A stretch of DNA of 36,604 bases. It comes from Gemmatimonadaceae bacterium (GTDB taxonomy: Bacteria; Gemmatimonadota; Gemmatimonadetes; Gemmatimonadales; Gemmatimonadaceae). The notes beneath the pieces were generated by a model. The model was given only the letters and a program-made list of their open reading frames with translations, did no database searches and was not told the DNA's origin. Both the position numbers and the translations under genes were made by a program. This document shows, one piece after another, positions 16,723-25,445 of the stretch. The DNA is taken from positions 1 through 36,604 of the forward strand of contig JAICNG010000031.1 in the NCBI GenBank assembly GCA_025931335.1. The letters run 5' to 3'. How positions within the stretch are numbered: position 1 is the first letter of the stretch; every line of letters begins with the position of its first letter.

Positions 16723-17112
16723 TTAGGTCGACGCGGCGCCGGGGTCCAGCCACGACCGGACCCGCCCCGCCAGGGTGCGGACGTCCACCGGCTTCAACAA
16801 CACCTCGATGCATCCTGCGCGCAGACACCGCGCGCGAGCCTCCGGCTCGTCGCGTCCGGTGAGGGCGACAACGACCGGGGCGGGGGCGCCGGCGTCCCGC
16901 AACCGCGCCAGGAGCGAGAGCCCGTCACCATCGGGCAGTCGAAGGTCCAGCAGAATCGCCGCCGGGGGATCGCTTTCCGCGATCCGCTGGGCCTCCGACA
17001 GGGTGGCGGCCGTACTGACGCGAAACCCCGCATCCTCGAGCAGAATCCGCGTCGCGCTCGTGACGAGCGTGCTGTCCTCGACCACGAGTACGTGAGCGTG
17101 CTCTGACGTCAC
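16723..17112 (-). CDS. single-domain response regulator (CheY-like receiver)
   Basis: About 129 residues, receiver domain only. The acidic pair is in VVEDS (Glu12, Asp13), the phospho-acceptor is Asp56 in LLDLRLPDGDG, the conserved Thr is in VALTGRD and the Lys in VLLKPVD. No output domain is present, so it must act by protein contact. The GTG at 17112 overlaps the stop of the upstream histidine kinase and gives the usual short lead before the first strand; GTG 17133 is an in-frame alternative adding seven residues. It is last in the ABC exporter-kinase-regulator run and is presumably phosphorylated by the adjacent kinase. Confidence 0.9.
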   Translation of the reverse strand: MTSEHAHVLVVEDSTLVTSATRILLEDAGFRVSTAATLSEAQRIAESDPPAAILLDLRLPDGDGLSLLARLRDAGAPAPVVVALTGRDEPEARARCLRAGCIEVLLKPVDVRTLAGRVRSWLDPGAAST

Positions 17113-17951
17113 TCCGTCTGGTGCGGTTGGCACGGAAGGGTAAAGCGGAAGCGGCTTCCTTCGCCGAGCGCGCTGTCGACCCAGATCCGCCCGTCATGCA
17201 GCTCGACGAACTTGCGCGCGATCGCCAGGCCAAGCCCGGTGCCGTGGTGCGCGCGCGAAGGCGACGCGTCTACCTGGGCGAACTCGCGAAACACCAGCTC
17301 GTGATGCTCGGGCGCGATCCCGATCCCGGTGTCCCCCACTTCGACGAAGATCGTCGGGCGCGGCTCGTCGGCGGCGAGGGCGGCGCGAATCCACACCCGG
17401 CCGCCGGACGAGGTGAAGTCGATGGCGTTGCCGAGGAGATTGCTGAGCACGTGGTGGATCTTGTCGCGGTCCGCGCGTACCGGCGGCAGGTTCGGAGCCA
17501 CATCGACGCTGAGCGAGAGGGCCCGCTTCGCGATCAGCGGGCCGTTCAGCGTCGTCACCTGCTCGATGAGTCCCTCGATCGTGAACTCGGTGTGGGACGT
17601 CGTGAGCTGATTCGCGGCGCTGCGCGCATAGGTCAGAATGTCGCTGACCATGTCGAGCAGCTGACGCCCGCCATTGATCATCCCGACGACGCTCTCGCGC
17701 TGCCGAGGATTGAGCTCGCCGAGGATCCCGTCGCGGAGAATCTCGGCATGCGTAATGATCGCCGTGAGCGGCGTCCGCAGGTCATGCGAGATGTTCGCGA
17801 GGAACTGCGACTTCATCGCGTCTTCGTTTCGCAGCTCCGCGATCTGGCGCGTGAGCCGCAGGTGCTGCTCCTCGAAATGCGCTAATCGCTCCTCGAGGGA
17901 GCGCGCGTCCGGTTTGAGCTGGTCGGCCAGCGTCGATTTCATGGCGTTCAC
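17109..17951 (-). CDS. soluble sensor histidine kinase (HisKA-HATPase)
   Basis: 280-residue cytoplasmic histidine kinase. An N-terminal coiled-coil-like segment (about 17-45) leads into the H-box SQFLANISHDLRTPLTAI with phospho-acceptor His56. The ATPase domain follows with the N-box NLLGNAIDFT, G1 DTGIGIAPE, an F-box-like region REFAQVD and G2 HGTGLGLAI. There is no sensor domain and no membrane segment, so the signal must come from a partner or from an ABC-transporter-linked cue. GTG 17951 lies three bases after the ABC gene stop, with a weak GGGA upstream; ATG 17942 is an alternative. The stop overlaps the response-regulator start. Confidence 0.92.
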   Translation of the reverse strand: MNAMKSTLADQLKPDARSLEERLAHFEEQHLRLTRQIAELRNEDAMKSQFLANISHDLRTPLTAIITHAEILRDGILGELNPRQRESVVGMINGGRQLLDMVSDILTYARSAANQLTTSHTEFTIEGLIEQVTTLNGPLIAKRALSLSVDVAPNLPPVRADRDKIHHVLSNLLGNAIDFTSSGGRVWIRAALAADEPRPTIFVEVGDTGIGIAPEHHELVFREFAQVDASPSRAHHGTGLGLAIARKFVELHDGRIWVDSALGEGSRFRFTLPCQPHQTE

Positions 17952-17954
17952 ATG

Positions 17955-19742
17955 TTATCCCGAAATGGCACCCGGTGCCATGACATCACGCTCGCCCTCG
18001 AGTGAATCCTCGAGCAATTGGCGGTTGAGCAACGACCAGTACCGGCCCCCGGCCGCGAACAGCTCGGCATGGCGCCCCGCTTCGACGACTCGCCCTGCAT
18101 CGAGAACGACGATCCAGCTCGCTTCACGAATGGCGCTGATCCGGTGTGAGGCGATAATGGCCGTGCGACCCCCGAGGGCATCCCGCAGGCCCTGGAGAAT
18201 CTGTGCTTCGGTGTGGGAATCGACGGCCGAGAGTGCATCGTCGAGCAGGACGATTCCCGGACGCCGGGCCAGTGCACGCGCCAGGGCGGCGCGCTGTTTC
18301 TGGCCACCGGAGAGATTGATACCGCGTTCGCCCAAAAGAGTTTCATACCCGTTGGGAAAGGCCGCGATGGTCTCGTCGAGCTGCGCAACGGACGCGGCCC
18401 ACTCGATCGCCGACGGGTCGTGCGCGCCGTACGCCAGGTTGGCGCGGATGGTATCGCTGAAGAGGAAGGTCTCCTGCGGCACGTAGCCGATTTCGGCTCG
18501 CAGCGCGGCCAGCGGCAGCTCTCGAATCGGAATCCCATCGATGAGAATGTCCCCCTCCTGGGGGTCGTGGACTCGTGGCAGGAGATCGATGAGCGCGCTC
18601 TTGCCGCTGCCGGTAGCGCCGACCACCCCCAGCGTGCCCCCCGCCGGGACGGAGAAGGTCACCCCGCGCAGGACCCAGCGGGGCGCCTCGCCCTCCCTTA
18701 CGGGGTAGTGGAAGCCCACGTTGCGAAACTCGATCGCTCGGCCGGCGCGCACCGGGGGGAGCGACCGAGGCGCGGCCGGCGCAACCAGCGCCGAGCGCGC
18801 GTGCAGTATCTCGTTCAGGCGGATCATCGAGGCCGCGCCCCGCTGGAAGAGGTTCGTCACCCAGCCGAGCGCGATCAGCGGCCACGTCAACATGCCCAGA
18901 TAAAAGCCAAAGGCGACGAGCGCGCCGACGGTAATCTCCCCCCGCAGGACGAGCCGGCCACCATAGCCGAGCACCACCACAGCACCGAGCCCCGCGAGGA
19001 GCGAGAAGCCCGGATTGAGCAGACCCCACAGCCGGACGAGGCGCATGTTGCGGCGAACGTACTCCTCGTTCATGGCGTGCCACCGCGCGACCTCCGGCGC
19101 CTCCTGTCGATAGGCGCGAACGATGCGCGCGCCGGCGATGTTCTCCTGGGCGCGCGTGGTCATGGTCGAGAAATGCTCCTGCACCGCCTCGAAGCGGCGA
19201 TGGATGGCGGAGCCGCCCCTCGCCATGATCACCGGCAGCAGCGCCACCGGGAGGAGCGCCACGAGGGTGAAGCGCGCATCGATGTGGAGCATGAACACCA
19301 GCGCGAACGCGCCGCCCGCGATCGTGTTGACGAGGTACATGACCGCCGGCCCCACCGCCATGCGGACGGCGCTCAGGTCGTTCGTTAGGCGCGCCATCAG
19401 GTCGCCCGTGCGCATCGAGGCGAAGAACGAGGCGTCCAGCGAGGCGAGATGGCGAAACAGGCCGTTGCGCAGATCGTACTCGATCGCGCGCGAGACGCCA
19501 TTCATGAGGTCGCGCATGCCGTATCGCGCGGCACCGCCGATCACGGCGATCACCACCATGGCGGCGGCGAGGAGCCCCAGCCGCGATGGCGTCGCCCCAG
19601 CCCGCATTCCGTCGATCGCCTCGCGCAGCAGCCAGGGAATGACACCGGCGAGCCCCGACGATAGAATTACCAGCGCGAGGCCCGCCGCGAAACGGCCGCG
19701 GTACGGGCGATAGTAGGGGAGGAGCTGCCAGAGCGCCCTCAT
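17955..19742 (-). CDS. ABC exporter, fused membrane and ATPase domains (MsbA/MdlB-like)
   Basis: 595-residue half-transporter. The N-terminal six-helix exporter domain (about 1-310) starts with the hydrophobic PYRGRFAAGLALVILSSGLAG. The nucleotide-binding domain has Walker A GATGSGKS, Q-loop YVPQETFLF, signature NLSGGQ, Walker B IVLLDDALSAVD and the H-loop ASHR, all intact. Such half-transporters dimerise and export lipids, drugs or peptides; the substrate here is unknown. ATG 19742 has AAGGGA about 10 bases upstream; GTG 19751 is in frame but too close to that site. It is first in an operon with the histidine kinase and response regulator, and divergent from the glycine-zipper lipoprotein. 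Confidence 0.93.
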   Translation of the reverse strand: MRALWQLLPYYRPYRGRFAAGLALVILSSGLAGVIPWLLREAIDGMRAGATPSRLGLLAAAMVVIAVIGGAARYGMRDLMNGVSRAIEYDLRNGLFRHLASLDASFFASMRTGDLMARLTNDLSAVRMAVGPAVMYLVNTIAGGAFALVFMLHIDARFTLVALLPVALLPVIMARGGSAIHRRFEAVQEHFSTMTTRAQENIAGARIVRAYRQEAPEVARWHAMNEEYVRRNMRLVRLWGLLNPGFSLLAGLGAVVVLGYGGRLVLRGEITVGALVAFGFYLGMLTWPLIALGWVTNLFQRGAASMIRLNEILHARSALVAPAAPRSLPPVRAGRAIEFRNVGFHYPVREGEAPRWVLRGVTFSVPAGGTLGVVGATGSGKSALIDLLPRVHDPQEGDILIDGIPIRELPLAALRAEIGYVPQETFLFSDTIRANLAYGAHDPSAIEWAASVAQLDETIAAFPNGYETLLGERGINLSGGQKQRAALARALARRPGIVLLDDALSAVDSHTEAQILQGLRDALGGRTAIIASHRISAIREASWIVVLDAGRVVEAGRHAELFAAGGRYWSLLNRQLLEDSLEGERDVMAPGAISG

Positions 19743-19866
19743 TGCTGGCACATCCCTTGCCCCGTTGTCATGGATGCGCGCAGCACGTCATCAGAGCTGC
19801 CCACGCACGTAACGATTGAGATTGCAAGCGTTTAGAGAACGCAGCACGACCCTAGAGGGAGGCAAT

Positions 19867-20685
19867 ATGTGGAAATATACCCGGTGGGCTGTTACCCCGC
19901 TGGCGCTCGCGGCGATTCTTTCGGTCGGCGCCTGTCGTGGTGACGGCGATGACCTGGCTGGCGACACGGCGGCGTTGAATCGCGATCTCGAGCTTGCGAA
20001 CCAGGACACCGCACAGCCGCAGCTGAGTGACGTCCCATCCACTTCGTCGAGCGGCGGCACCGTGGCCCGGCCGCGCCCGACGACGCCGCGTCCCACGACG
20101 CCGAGCACGACACCCAGTGGCAACCGCGTCTCCACGGCTCCGAGCGGAAGCGAAGGCCGGGTGGCGAGCATCGCCGCGGGCACGACGATCTCGATGACGT
20201 CGGGCGCGCGCGTCTGCACCAACACGCACAAGCCCGGTGACCGGTTTACCGCCACGGTGACGAGCGCCGTGCAGGGGTCCAACGGCGCGGTGATCCCCGC
20301 CGGCGCGACCGCCGTCGTCCAGGTGACGTCGGTGGAGCGCTCAGAGAACGTGAGCGATCCGGCGCGACTGGGTCTCGTCGTGCAGTCGGTGCGCTTCAAC
20401 GGCAAGACCTATCCGATCGATGCCTCGATCACGAACGTCGCGACCGAGACGCAGCGGGAATCGACTCGCGGCGATGACGCGAAGAAGGTCATCGGCGGCG
20501 CGGTCGCCGGCGCGGTGATCGGCCAGATCCTGGGTAAGGACACGAAGTCGACGGTGATCGGCGCGGCCACCGGTGCAGCGGCCGGTACCGCGATCGCGAT
20601 GGGCACCGGCGACTACGCCGGCTGCATTCCGGCGGGCGGAAACATCACGGTCAGGCTGAACTCGCCGGCGCAGATACAAACCTGA
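19867..20685 (+). CDS. glycine-zipper lipoprotein of unknown function
   Basis: 272-residue predicted lipoprotein. The signal peptide ends in a lipobox (SVGAC) with the acylated residue at Cys23. A Thr/Pro/Ser-rich linker (about 55-85, PTTP repeats) leads to a beta-rich domain (about 100-190, including SGARVCTNTHKPGDRFTATV). Then comes a glycine-zipper segment (IGGAVAGAVIGQIL and VIGAATGAAAGTAIAMGTG, about 200-240) like those of envelope-stress lipoproteins that embed in the membrane. The C-terminal strand carries a further Cys (DYAGCIPAGG) that could pair with the Cys in ARVC. ATG 19867 has a strong GGGAGGC SD five bases upstream. Monocistronic; palindromic element D follows immediately. Confidence 0.8.
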   Translation: MWKYTRWAVTPLALAAILSVGACRGDGDDLAGDTAALNRDLELANQDTAQPQLSDVPSTSSSGGTVARPRPTTPRPTTPSTTPSGNRVSTAPSGSEGRVASIAAGTTISMTSGARVCTNTHKPGDRFTATVTSAVQGSNGAVIPAGATAVVQVTSVERSENVSDPARLGLVVQSVRFNGKTYPIDASITNVATETQRESTRGDDAKKVIGGAVAGAVIGQILGKDTKSTVIGAATGAAAGTAIAMGTGDYAGCIPAGGNITVRLNSPAQIQT

Positions 20686-20690
20686 GTAGG

Positions 20691-20783
20691 CGCTAAGGGC
20701 GCTAAGGGCGCTAAGGGCGCTAGGGGCGCTAGGGGCGCTAGGGGCGAGGCAGTTCAGCGCCCTTAGCGCCCTTAGCGCCCTCG
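20691..20783. repeat. palindromic element D: tandem 9-bp repeat with inverted copy
   Basis: Six direct 9-bp units: three of CGCTAAGGG (20691-20717) then three of CGCTAGGGG (20718-20744). After a short spacer, two and a half inverted units follow (20757-20783). Bases 20696-20720 pair perfectly with 20757-20781 (25 bp). It lies between the convergent lipoprotein and gamma-glutamyltransferase genes, starting five bases after one stop and ending five before the other. The ordered block of G variants suggests recent slippage expansion of the left arm. Confidence 0.9.
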
Positions 20784-20787
20784 TCCT

Positions 20788-22521
20788 TCAATAGCCCGCC
20801 GCTCCCCCCGTCGTCCGCGGATCGTACGCGCCGTGCCAGCCACCGCCCGGCGCCCGCATGATCGCCTTCACGAGTCCGTTCGCGCGACCGGACGCTATCG
20901 CGTGACCCATCGCGCGGAGTGAATCGACCGCGCCCGCGGTGAGGCCGTCCGGCTCGTAGCGAAGCGTATCCGGCCACGCCTGGTGGTGGATGCGCGGCGC
21001 GGCGAGAGCGTCGGCCAGGCTCATCCCGTGATCGAGCACGTTGACGATCACCTGAAGGGTGCTCGAGATGATCCGCGGACCTCCTCGCCCGCCAATGACC
21101 AGCAGCACGGCGCCCGCCGAATCGAGCACGATCGTCGGGGACATCGCGCTGAGCATTCGCTTTCCAGGAGCGATCGCGTTGGTCTCCCCCTGCACCAGGC
21201 CGAAGAGATTGGGCTCGCCCGGGCGCGTGGCGAAGTCATCCATCTCGTTGTTCATGAAAAAGCCGGCGCCGGGAATGAACACGCCGGAGCCGTAGAGCTC
21301 GTTGATCGTGGTCGTCGTGGCGACCGCATTTCCGGCGGCGTCGACCACCGAGTAGTGCGTGGTATGAGTGCCTTCGCGTGCGGCGCTGTCGAACGCGCCC
21401 GTCACGGACGCGCGCGCGGGATCGATCGTCGCCGCCAGCTGTTGCGCGTAGGCATCGCTCGTGAGTTGACGCACCGGCACCGTCACGAAATCCGTGTCGC
21501 CGAGCTTCGTGTTGCGGTCCACGAAGGCGCGCCGGAACGCCTCCGCCAGGAGATGCGTGTATCGGGCGCTGCCGAACGGTGGCAGGTCGGGAAACGTCTC
21601 GAGGATGTTGAGGGTCTCGAGCATCGTCACCCCGCCTGACGACGACGGGGGCATCGTGACGAAGCGGTACCCGCGATAGGTGCCTTCCAGCGGTCCGCGC
21701 CACGCCGGCCGATACTCCCGGAGGTCCTCTTCCGTGATGAGCCCGCCTCCGCGCCGCATCTCGTCGGCGATGCGCCTCGCGGTCTCGCCCTCGTAGAAGC
21801 CCGGCGCGCCCTGCTCGGCGATGCGGCGGAGCGTGGCGGCGAGGTCCGTCTGCACGAGCCGGCTCCCGCGCGGCAGGGGTGAGCCGTTAGGCACGAACAG
21901 CGCGCCGCCGGCGTAGCCTGCGATGAGGTCGCGCGCGTTCTCGATCGAGCGCGCCAGCGCGGAATCGACGGTGAAGCCGGAATCGGCGAGGCGGATCGCC
22001 GGCGCCATCACGGCCGCCAGGGGCAGCGTGCCGTACTTCGAGTGCGCTTCGACCATGCCCGCGACCGCGCCCGGCACCCCCGAGGCGAGATGGCCCACGA
22101 GGCTCGCGCGCGGGATGCTGTCGTACGTCGCCGAGTACATGTCTCGCGTCGCGGCGCGCGGCGCGCGCTCGCGATAGTCCAGGGTCGCGGTGCGCCCGTC
22201 CGCCATCCGAATCACCATGTATCCGCCGCCGCCCAGATTCCCCGCCTCGGGGTAAGTCACCGCGAGGGCGAACCCCACGGCCACGGCGGCGTCGACCGCG
22301 TTGCCGCCCCGTCGCAGGACTTCCACCCCGGCCAGACTGGCGAGCGAGTCGTTGCTCGAGACCATCGCGCTCGGCGCGTACGCTGCCGCACGTCCGGCGG
22401 CGAATCGCCATTCGACGGGAAACGGACCGTTTCCTGGGGCGATGGTCTCCGCGGCGCGTGGACGGCACGCGGCGAAGGCGGCGAGCAGGAGGGCGAGCGC
22501 GAGGCGTTGAGCAACGATCAT
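20788..22521 (-). CDS. ggt: gamma-glutamyltransferase, lipoprotein form
   Basis: 577-residue Ntn hydrolase that cleaves gamma-glutamyl bonds, for example in glutathione, in the periplasm. The signal peptide ends in a lipobox (LAAFAAC), so the precursor is probably lipid-anchored. The nucleophile for self-cleavage and catalysis is Thr387 in THTTHYSVVDAAGNAV. Other family motifs are AVAVGFALAVTYPEAGNLGGGG, the PPSSSGG oxyanion loop, and SAMSPTIV before a GGRGG motif. Full length. ATG 22521 has TGGAG seven bases upstream. It follows the outer-membrane barrel gene by 31 bases and probably shares its transcript. Uptake of amino acids from extracytoplasmic glutathione or peptides is the likely job. 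Confidence 0.93.
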   Translation of the reverse strand: MIVAQRLALALLLAAFAACRPRAAETIAPGNGPFPVEWRFAAGRAAAYAPSAMVSSNDSLASLAGVEVLRRGGNAVDAAVAVGFALAVTYPEAGNLGGGGYMVIRMADGRTATLDYRERAPRAATRDMYSATYDSIPRASLVGHLASGVPGAVAGMVEAHSKYGTLPLAAVMAPAIRLADSGFTVDSALARSIENARDLIAGYAGGALFVPNGSPLPRGSRLVQTDLAATLRRIAEQGAPGFYEGETARRIADEMRRGGGLITEEDLREYRPAWRGPLEGTYRGYRFVTMPPSSSGGVTMLETLNILETFPDLPPFGSARYTHLLAEAFRRAFVDRNTKLGDTDFVTVPVRQLTSDAYAQQLAATIDPARASVTGAFDSAAREGTHTTHYSVVDAAGNAVATTTTINELYGSGVFIPGAGFFMNNEMDDFATRPGEPNLFGLVQGETNAIAPGKRMLSAMSPTIVLDSAGAVLLVIGGRGGPRIISSTLQVIVNVLDHGMSLADALAAPRIHHQAWPDTLRYEPDGLTAGAVDSLRAMGHAIASGRANGLVKAIMRAPGGGWHGAYDPRTTGGAAGY

Positions 22522-22552
22522 GCGATACTCCAGGAAGGGCAAATGAAGCGCG

Positions 22553-23203
22553 CTACCCGCCGAATCCAATGCGCAGCCCGATGCGGGTCGAGCGATTCAT
22601 CGTCGTGCGCGAGGAGCTGGCGGGGAGGCCGTCTCGCTGATGGAAGGTGTAGCCGAAGTCCTGCACGAGCGCGATCTGTGCCCGCGTGGAGAATCCAAAT
22701 CCGAATCCATACCCCAGAGCGAAGGTAAAGTCGCGGTCACCGTCAGGTGGCCCCAGCGAATCGTCGGTGTCCCGCGCGCGGAAGTTCCGAAACTCGACCA
22801 CACCGGCCGATACCTCGATGACCTGATGGAGTCCCACGCCTCCGCCGGCGTGGAAGAGCGCCTGCAGCGAGAGGATGTCGCCGTCGGCGTCCTGAGATAA
22901 TCCGCCCGTTCGGCTGCGCACCTCGAGGGGCATGCGGGCAAATGTCCCCACCAGGCCGATCGATGATCCACCACCCAGGCCGTACTCCAGCGTACCACGC
23001 CACGCGATCCCATCGGAAAACAACCAGTCGCTGTTCGTGCGGCCGTCGGCCATGGAGCCGGGATCGTAGTACCCGGCGCCCGCCGCCACCCAGAGCACGT
23101 CGCGCCGCTTGCCGGGCAGCTGGAGAATCTGCGCGGCGGCGTCAGCGGCAAGGACTGTCGCACCGAGCACGATCGCGAAGAGCCGAGTGGTGGAGAAACG
23201 CAC
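22553..23203 (-). CDS. predicted outer-membrane beta-barrel protein
   Basis: About 216 residues from GTG 23203. A signal peptide (RLFAIVLGATVLAADAAAQ) is followed by alternating amphipathic strands (WVAAGAGYYD, WRGTLEYGLGGGSSIGLVG, FTFALGYGFGFGFSTRAQIALVQDFGYTFH) and a final strand IGLRIGFGG. This is typical of a small 8-strand barrel, although it ends in Gly rather than Phe. The function is unknown. The start is uncertain because no SD is seen; the frame is open further upstream to 23326 but those codons do not look like a protein start. It is co-directional with and 31 bases from the gamma-glutamyltransferase gene, and divergent from murQ. Confidence 0.72.
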   Translation of the reverse strand: MRFSTTRLFAIVLGATVLAADAAAQILQLPGKRRDVLWVAAGAGYYDPGSMADGRTNSDWLFSDGIAWRGTLEYGLGGGSSIGLVGTFARMPLEVRSRTGGLSQDADGDILSLQALFHAGGGVGLHQVIEVSAGVVEFRNFRARDTDDSLGPPDGDRDFTFALGYGFGFGFSTRAQIALVQDFGYTFHQRDGLPASSSRTTMNRSTRIGLRIGFGG

Positions 23204-23334
23204 TGGTCGAGGGGATGGGTGAGTGGGTAAGATAGGGCAGGGGGCGCGGATAACGGAATGCGGACCGGTGCGCGCCGGCGTTCGCGACATCCGCCCCGAC
23301 CGCCCATCTCTCCAACCGCTCACCATCTCGTGAT

Positions 23335-24261
23335 TTGACGCTGTCCTTTCTCGATCCGCGTCTGACCGAGCGGCGCAATCCGCGCACCGCCGGCATCGAC
23401 CTCGCGTCTGCGGCGGAAATCGTGGACCTGATGAACGCCGAAGACCGGAGTGTGCCAGAGGCGGTGGCGACGCAGCGGGCGGAGATCGCGCGCGCGATCG
23501 AGCTGGCCGAGGAGTCGTTCCGCGCGGGGGGCCGCCTCTTTTACATCGGCGCGGGAACGTCCGGGCGCCTCGGCGTGCTCGATGCCAGCGAGTGTCCGCC
23601 GACCTTCGGCACCGATCCCGAGATGGTGCAGGGGATCATCGCCGGCGGGTTCCCCGCGCTGACGAAATCACAGGAGGGCGCCGAGGACGTCGCCGCCGAT
23701 GGGGCGGCGGCGATGGATGAGCGAGAGGTGGGAGCGAACGATCTCGTCGTCGGCATTGCCGCGTCGGGCACGACGCCGTACGTGCGCGGCGCGCTCGAGC
23801 GCGCCATCGAGCGTGGCGCCCACACGGCGATACTCGCCTGCTCACCGCCCCCCGCCGACCTGGTGCAGCGAGTCGATCTCGCAATCGTTCCGATCACGGG
23901 CCCGGAGGTCGTTACCGGGTCGACGCGGCTCAAGGCCGGTACCGCGACGAAGCTCGTGCTCAACATGATCACGACCGGCGCCATGATTCGCCTCGGCAAG
24001 ACGTACGGCAACCTCATGGTCGATCTCCGCGCGATGAGTCAGAAGCTGGTCGATCGGGGCGAGCGGATCCTGATGGAGGTCTGCGGCGTCGAGCGCGAGG
24101 AAGCGCGCCGGCTCATCCATGCCGCCCACGGCAGCGTGAAGACGGCAATCGTTATGCAGAAGCTGTCGACGACCCGCGACGACGCGGAGCGCTTGCTCGC
24201 CGCGGCGCGCGGCGTCGTGCGTCGCGTCGTCCCGGGAGCGCCTCCGCCGCCGTCCGCGTGA
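23335..24261 (+). CDS. murQ: N-acetylmuramic acid 6-phosphate etherase
   Basis: 308-residue SIS-domain enzyme that cleaves the D-lactyl ether of MurNAc-6-phosphate to give GlcNAc-6-phosphate in cell-wall recycling. Recognisable features are ERRNPRTAGIDLASAAEIVDLMN at the N-terminus, FYIGAGTSGRLGVLDASECPPTFG with a catalytic Glu, a second conserved Glu in SQEGAEDV, GIAASGTTPYVRGAL in the SIS fold, and KAGTATKLVLNMITTGAMI. Full length. The only start near the family position is TTG 23335, which lacks an SD. It is first of three overlapping recycling genes: the stop is shared with the anmK start as GTGA. Confidence 0.94.
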   Translation: MTLSFLDPRLTERRNPRTAGIDLASAAEIVDLMNAEDRSVPEAVATQRAEIARAIELAEESFRAGGRLFYIGAGTSGRLGVLDASECPPTFGTDPEMVQGIIAGGFPALTKSQEGAEDVAADGAAAMDEREVGANDLVVGIAASGTTPYVRGALERAIERGAHTAILACSPPPADLVQRVDLAIVPITGPEVVTGSTRLKAGTATKLVLNMITTGAMIRLGKTYGNLMVDLRAMSQKLVDRGERILMEVCGVEREEARRLIHAAHGSVKTAIVMQKLSTTRDDAERLLAAARGVVRRVVPGAPPPPSA

Positions 24262-25445
24262 CCGCCGCGCTTCGCATCGACGCCGCCCGCGTTCCCGGAC
24301 TCGCGGCCGAGCGGCCATTGGCGCCGGCGGTTGTCGTCGGGCTCATGTCCGGCACATCCCTCGATGGGGTCTCGGCCGCGGTCGCGCGCTTCGTTCCCGG
24401 AGTCGATCACATTTCGGCCGAGCTTCTCGCCTTTCGCTCGCTCTCGTACACGCGCGACCAGCGGGAGCGGCTGCTGCGCGCGCTGGAGGGCGCGCCGCCG
24501 AGCGAGTACTGCCGTCTGAACTTCGAGCTCGGCGCCTGGCTCGCGGACGCGGCGGTGGCGGTACTCGCCGATGCCGGCGTCGCTCGCGATGATGTGCGAG
24601 CGATCGCCTCGCACGGTCAGACGGTGTGGCACGAGCCGGGACATTCCACCTGGCAATTCGGGGAGCCGGCGGTGATCGCCGAGCGCACCGGGATTGGGGT
24701 GGTGAGCGATTTTCGCGTGCGTGATGTTGCCGCGGGCGGGCAGGGGGCGCCCCTCGTGCCGATCGCGGACGCCCTGCTGTTTCATGACGTGCAGCGGTGG
24801 CGCGCGCTTCAGAATCTCGGCGGCATCGGCAACGTGACCGTCGTCCCGCCGGGAGGCGCGCTCGAGGGCGTGCGCGCGTTCGATACCGGGCCCGGCGTCG
24901 GTGTCATCGACGGCGTGACCCGAATCCTCGTCCCGGAGCTTCCCTACGACGTCGACGGCCGGCTCGCGCAGCGAGGGCGCGTCTGCGAAGCCGTGGTGGG
25001 CGAGCTGCTGGGCGAGCCGTATTTCGCCTCGCCGCCTCCGAAGAGCACGGGCCGCGAGCTCTTTACGCGCGCGTACATGGAGCGCCTGATCGCGAAGTGC
25101 CGCGCCGCCGGCGAGGCGACCAGCGAGGACATCATCGCGACGGCCGTCGCACTGACCGCCGAGAGCATCGCCGACGCGTTTCGCCGCTTCATACCCGAGC
25201 CGGTCACGGAGGTGGTGTTATCTGGCGGTGGCGCGCGCAATCCCGCACTGGTCGAGGCGATCGCCGCGCGCATGGCGTCGGTACGTGTCGCGCGATTCGA
25301 CGATCTCTTCTTCGATGGGGAGGCAAAGGAAGCGGTCGCGTTCGCGTTGATGGGGTACTTGTTCGTCGAAGGCCGGTCGAGCAACGTGCCCGGCGCGACC
25401 GGGGCGCGCGGGCGACGCCTGCTCGGCAAGTGGAGTCCGGCGTGA
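24258..25445 (+). CDS. anmK: anhydro-N-acetylmuramic acid kinase
   Basis: 395-residue sugar kinase that converts 1,6-anhydroMurNAc and ATP to MurNAc-6-phosphate, the substrate of MurQ. The family signature GLMSGTSLDGVSAAV begins at residue 28. HGQTVWHEPG, WQFGEPAVIAERTGI, NLGGIGNVT, FDTGPG (with the likely catalytic Asp) and VVLSGGGARNP follow in order. The first 25 residues form a short extra N-terminal extension relative to most homologues. GTG 24258 overlaps the murQ stop, and the gene's own stop overlaps the GTG of the GH3 gene, so the three enzymes are made together. Confidence 0.95.
   Translation: MTAALRIDAARVPGLAAERPLAPAVVVGLMSGTSLDGVSAAVARFVPGVDHISAELLAFRSLSYTRDQRERLLRALEGAPPSEYCRLNFELGAWLADAAVAVLADAGVARDDVRAIASHGQTVWHEPGHSTWQFGEPAVIAERTGIGVVSDFRVRDVAAGGQGAPLVPIADALLFHDVQRWRALQNLGGIGNVTVVPPGGALEGVRAFDTGPGVGVIDGVTRILVPELPYDVDGRLAQRGRVCEAVVGELLGEPYFASPPPKSTGRELFTRAYMERLIAKCRAAGEATSEDIIATAVALTAESIADAFRRFIPEPVTEVVLSGGGARNPALVEAIAARMASVRVARFDDLFFDGEAKEAVAFALMGYLFVEGRSSNVPGATGARGRRLLGKWSPA

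Noticed and set aside
19752..19866. promoter for the lipoprotein gene (TTGAGA near 19815)
   Set aside because: TTGAGA and the nearest -10-like TTTAGA are only nine bases apart; no convincing pair was found although a promoter must exist here.
20691..20783. CRISPR-like tandem repeat
   Set aside because: The units are 9 bp, contiguous and without spacers, and no cas genes are nearby.
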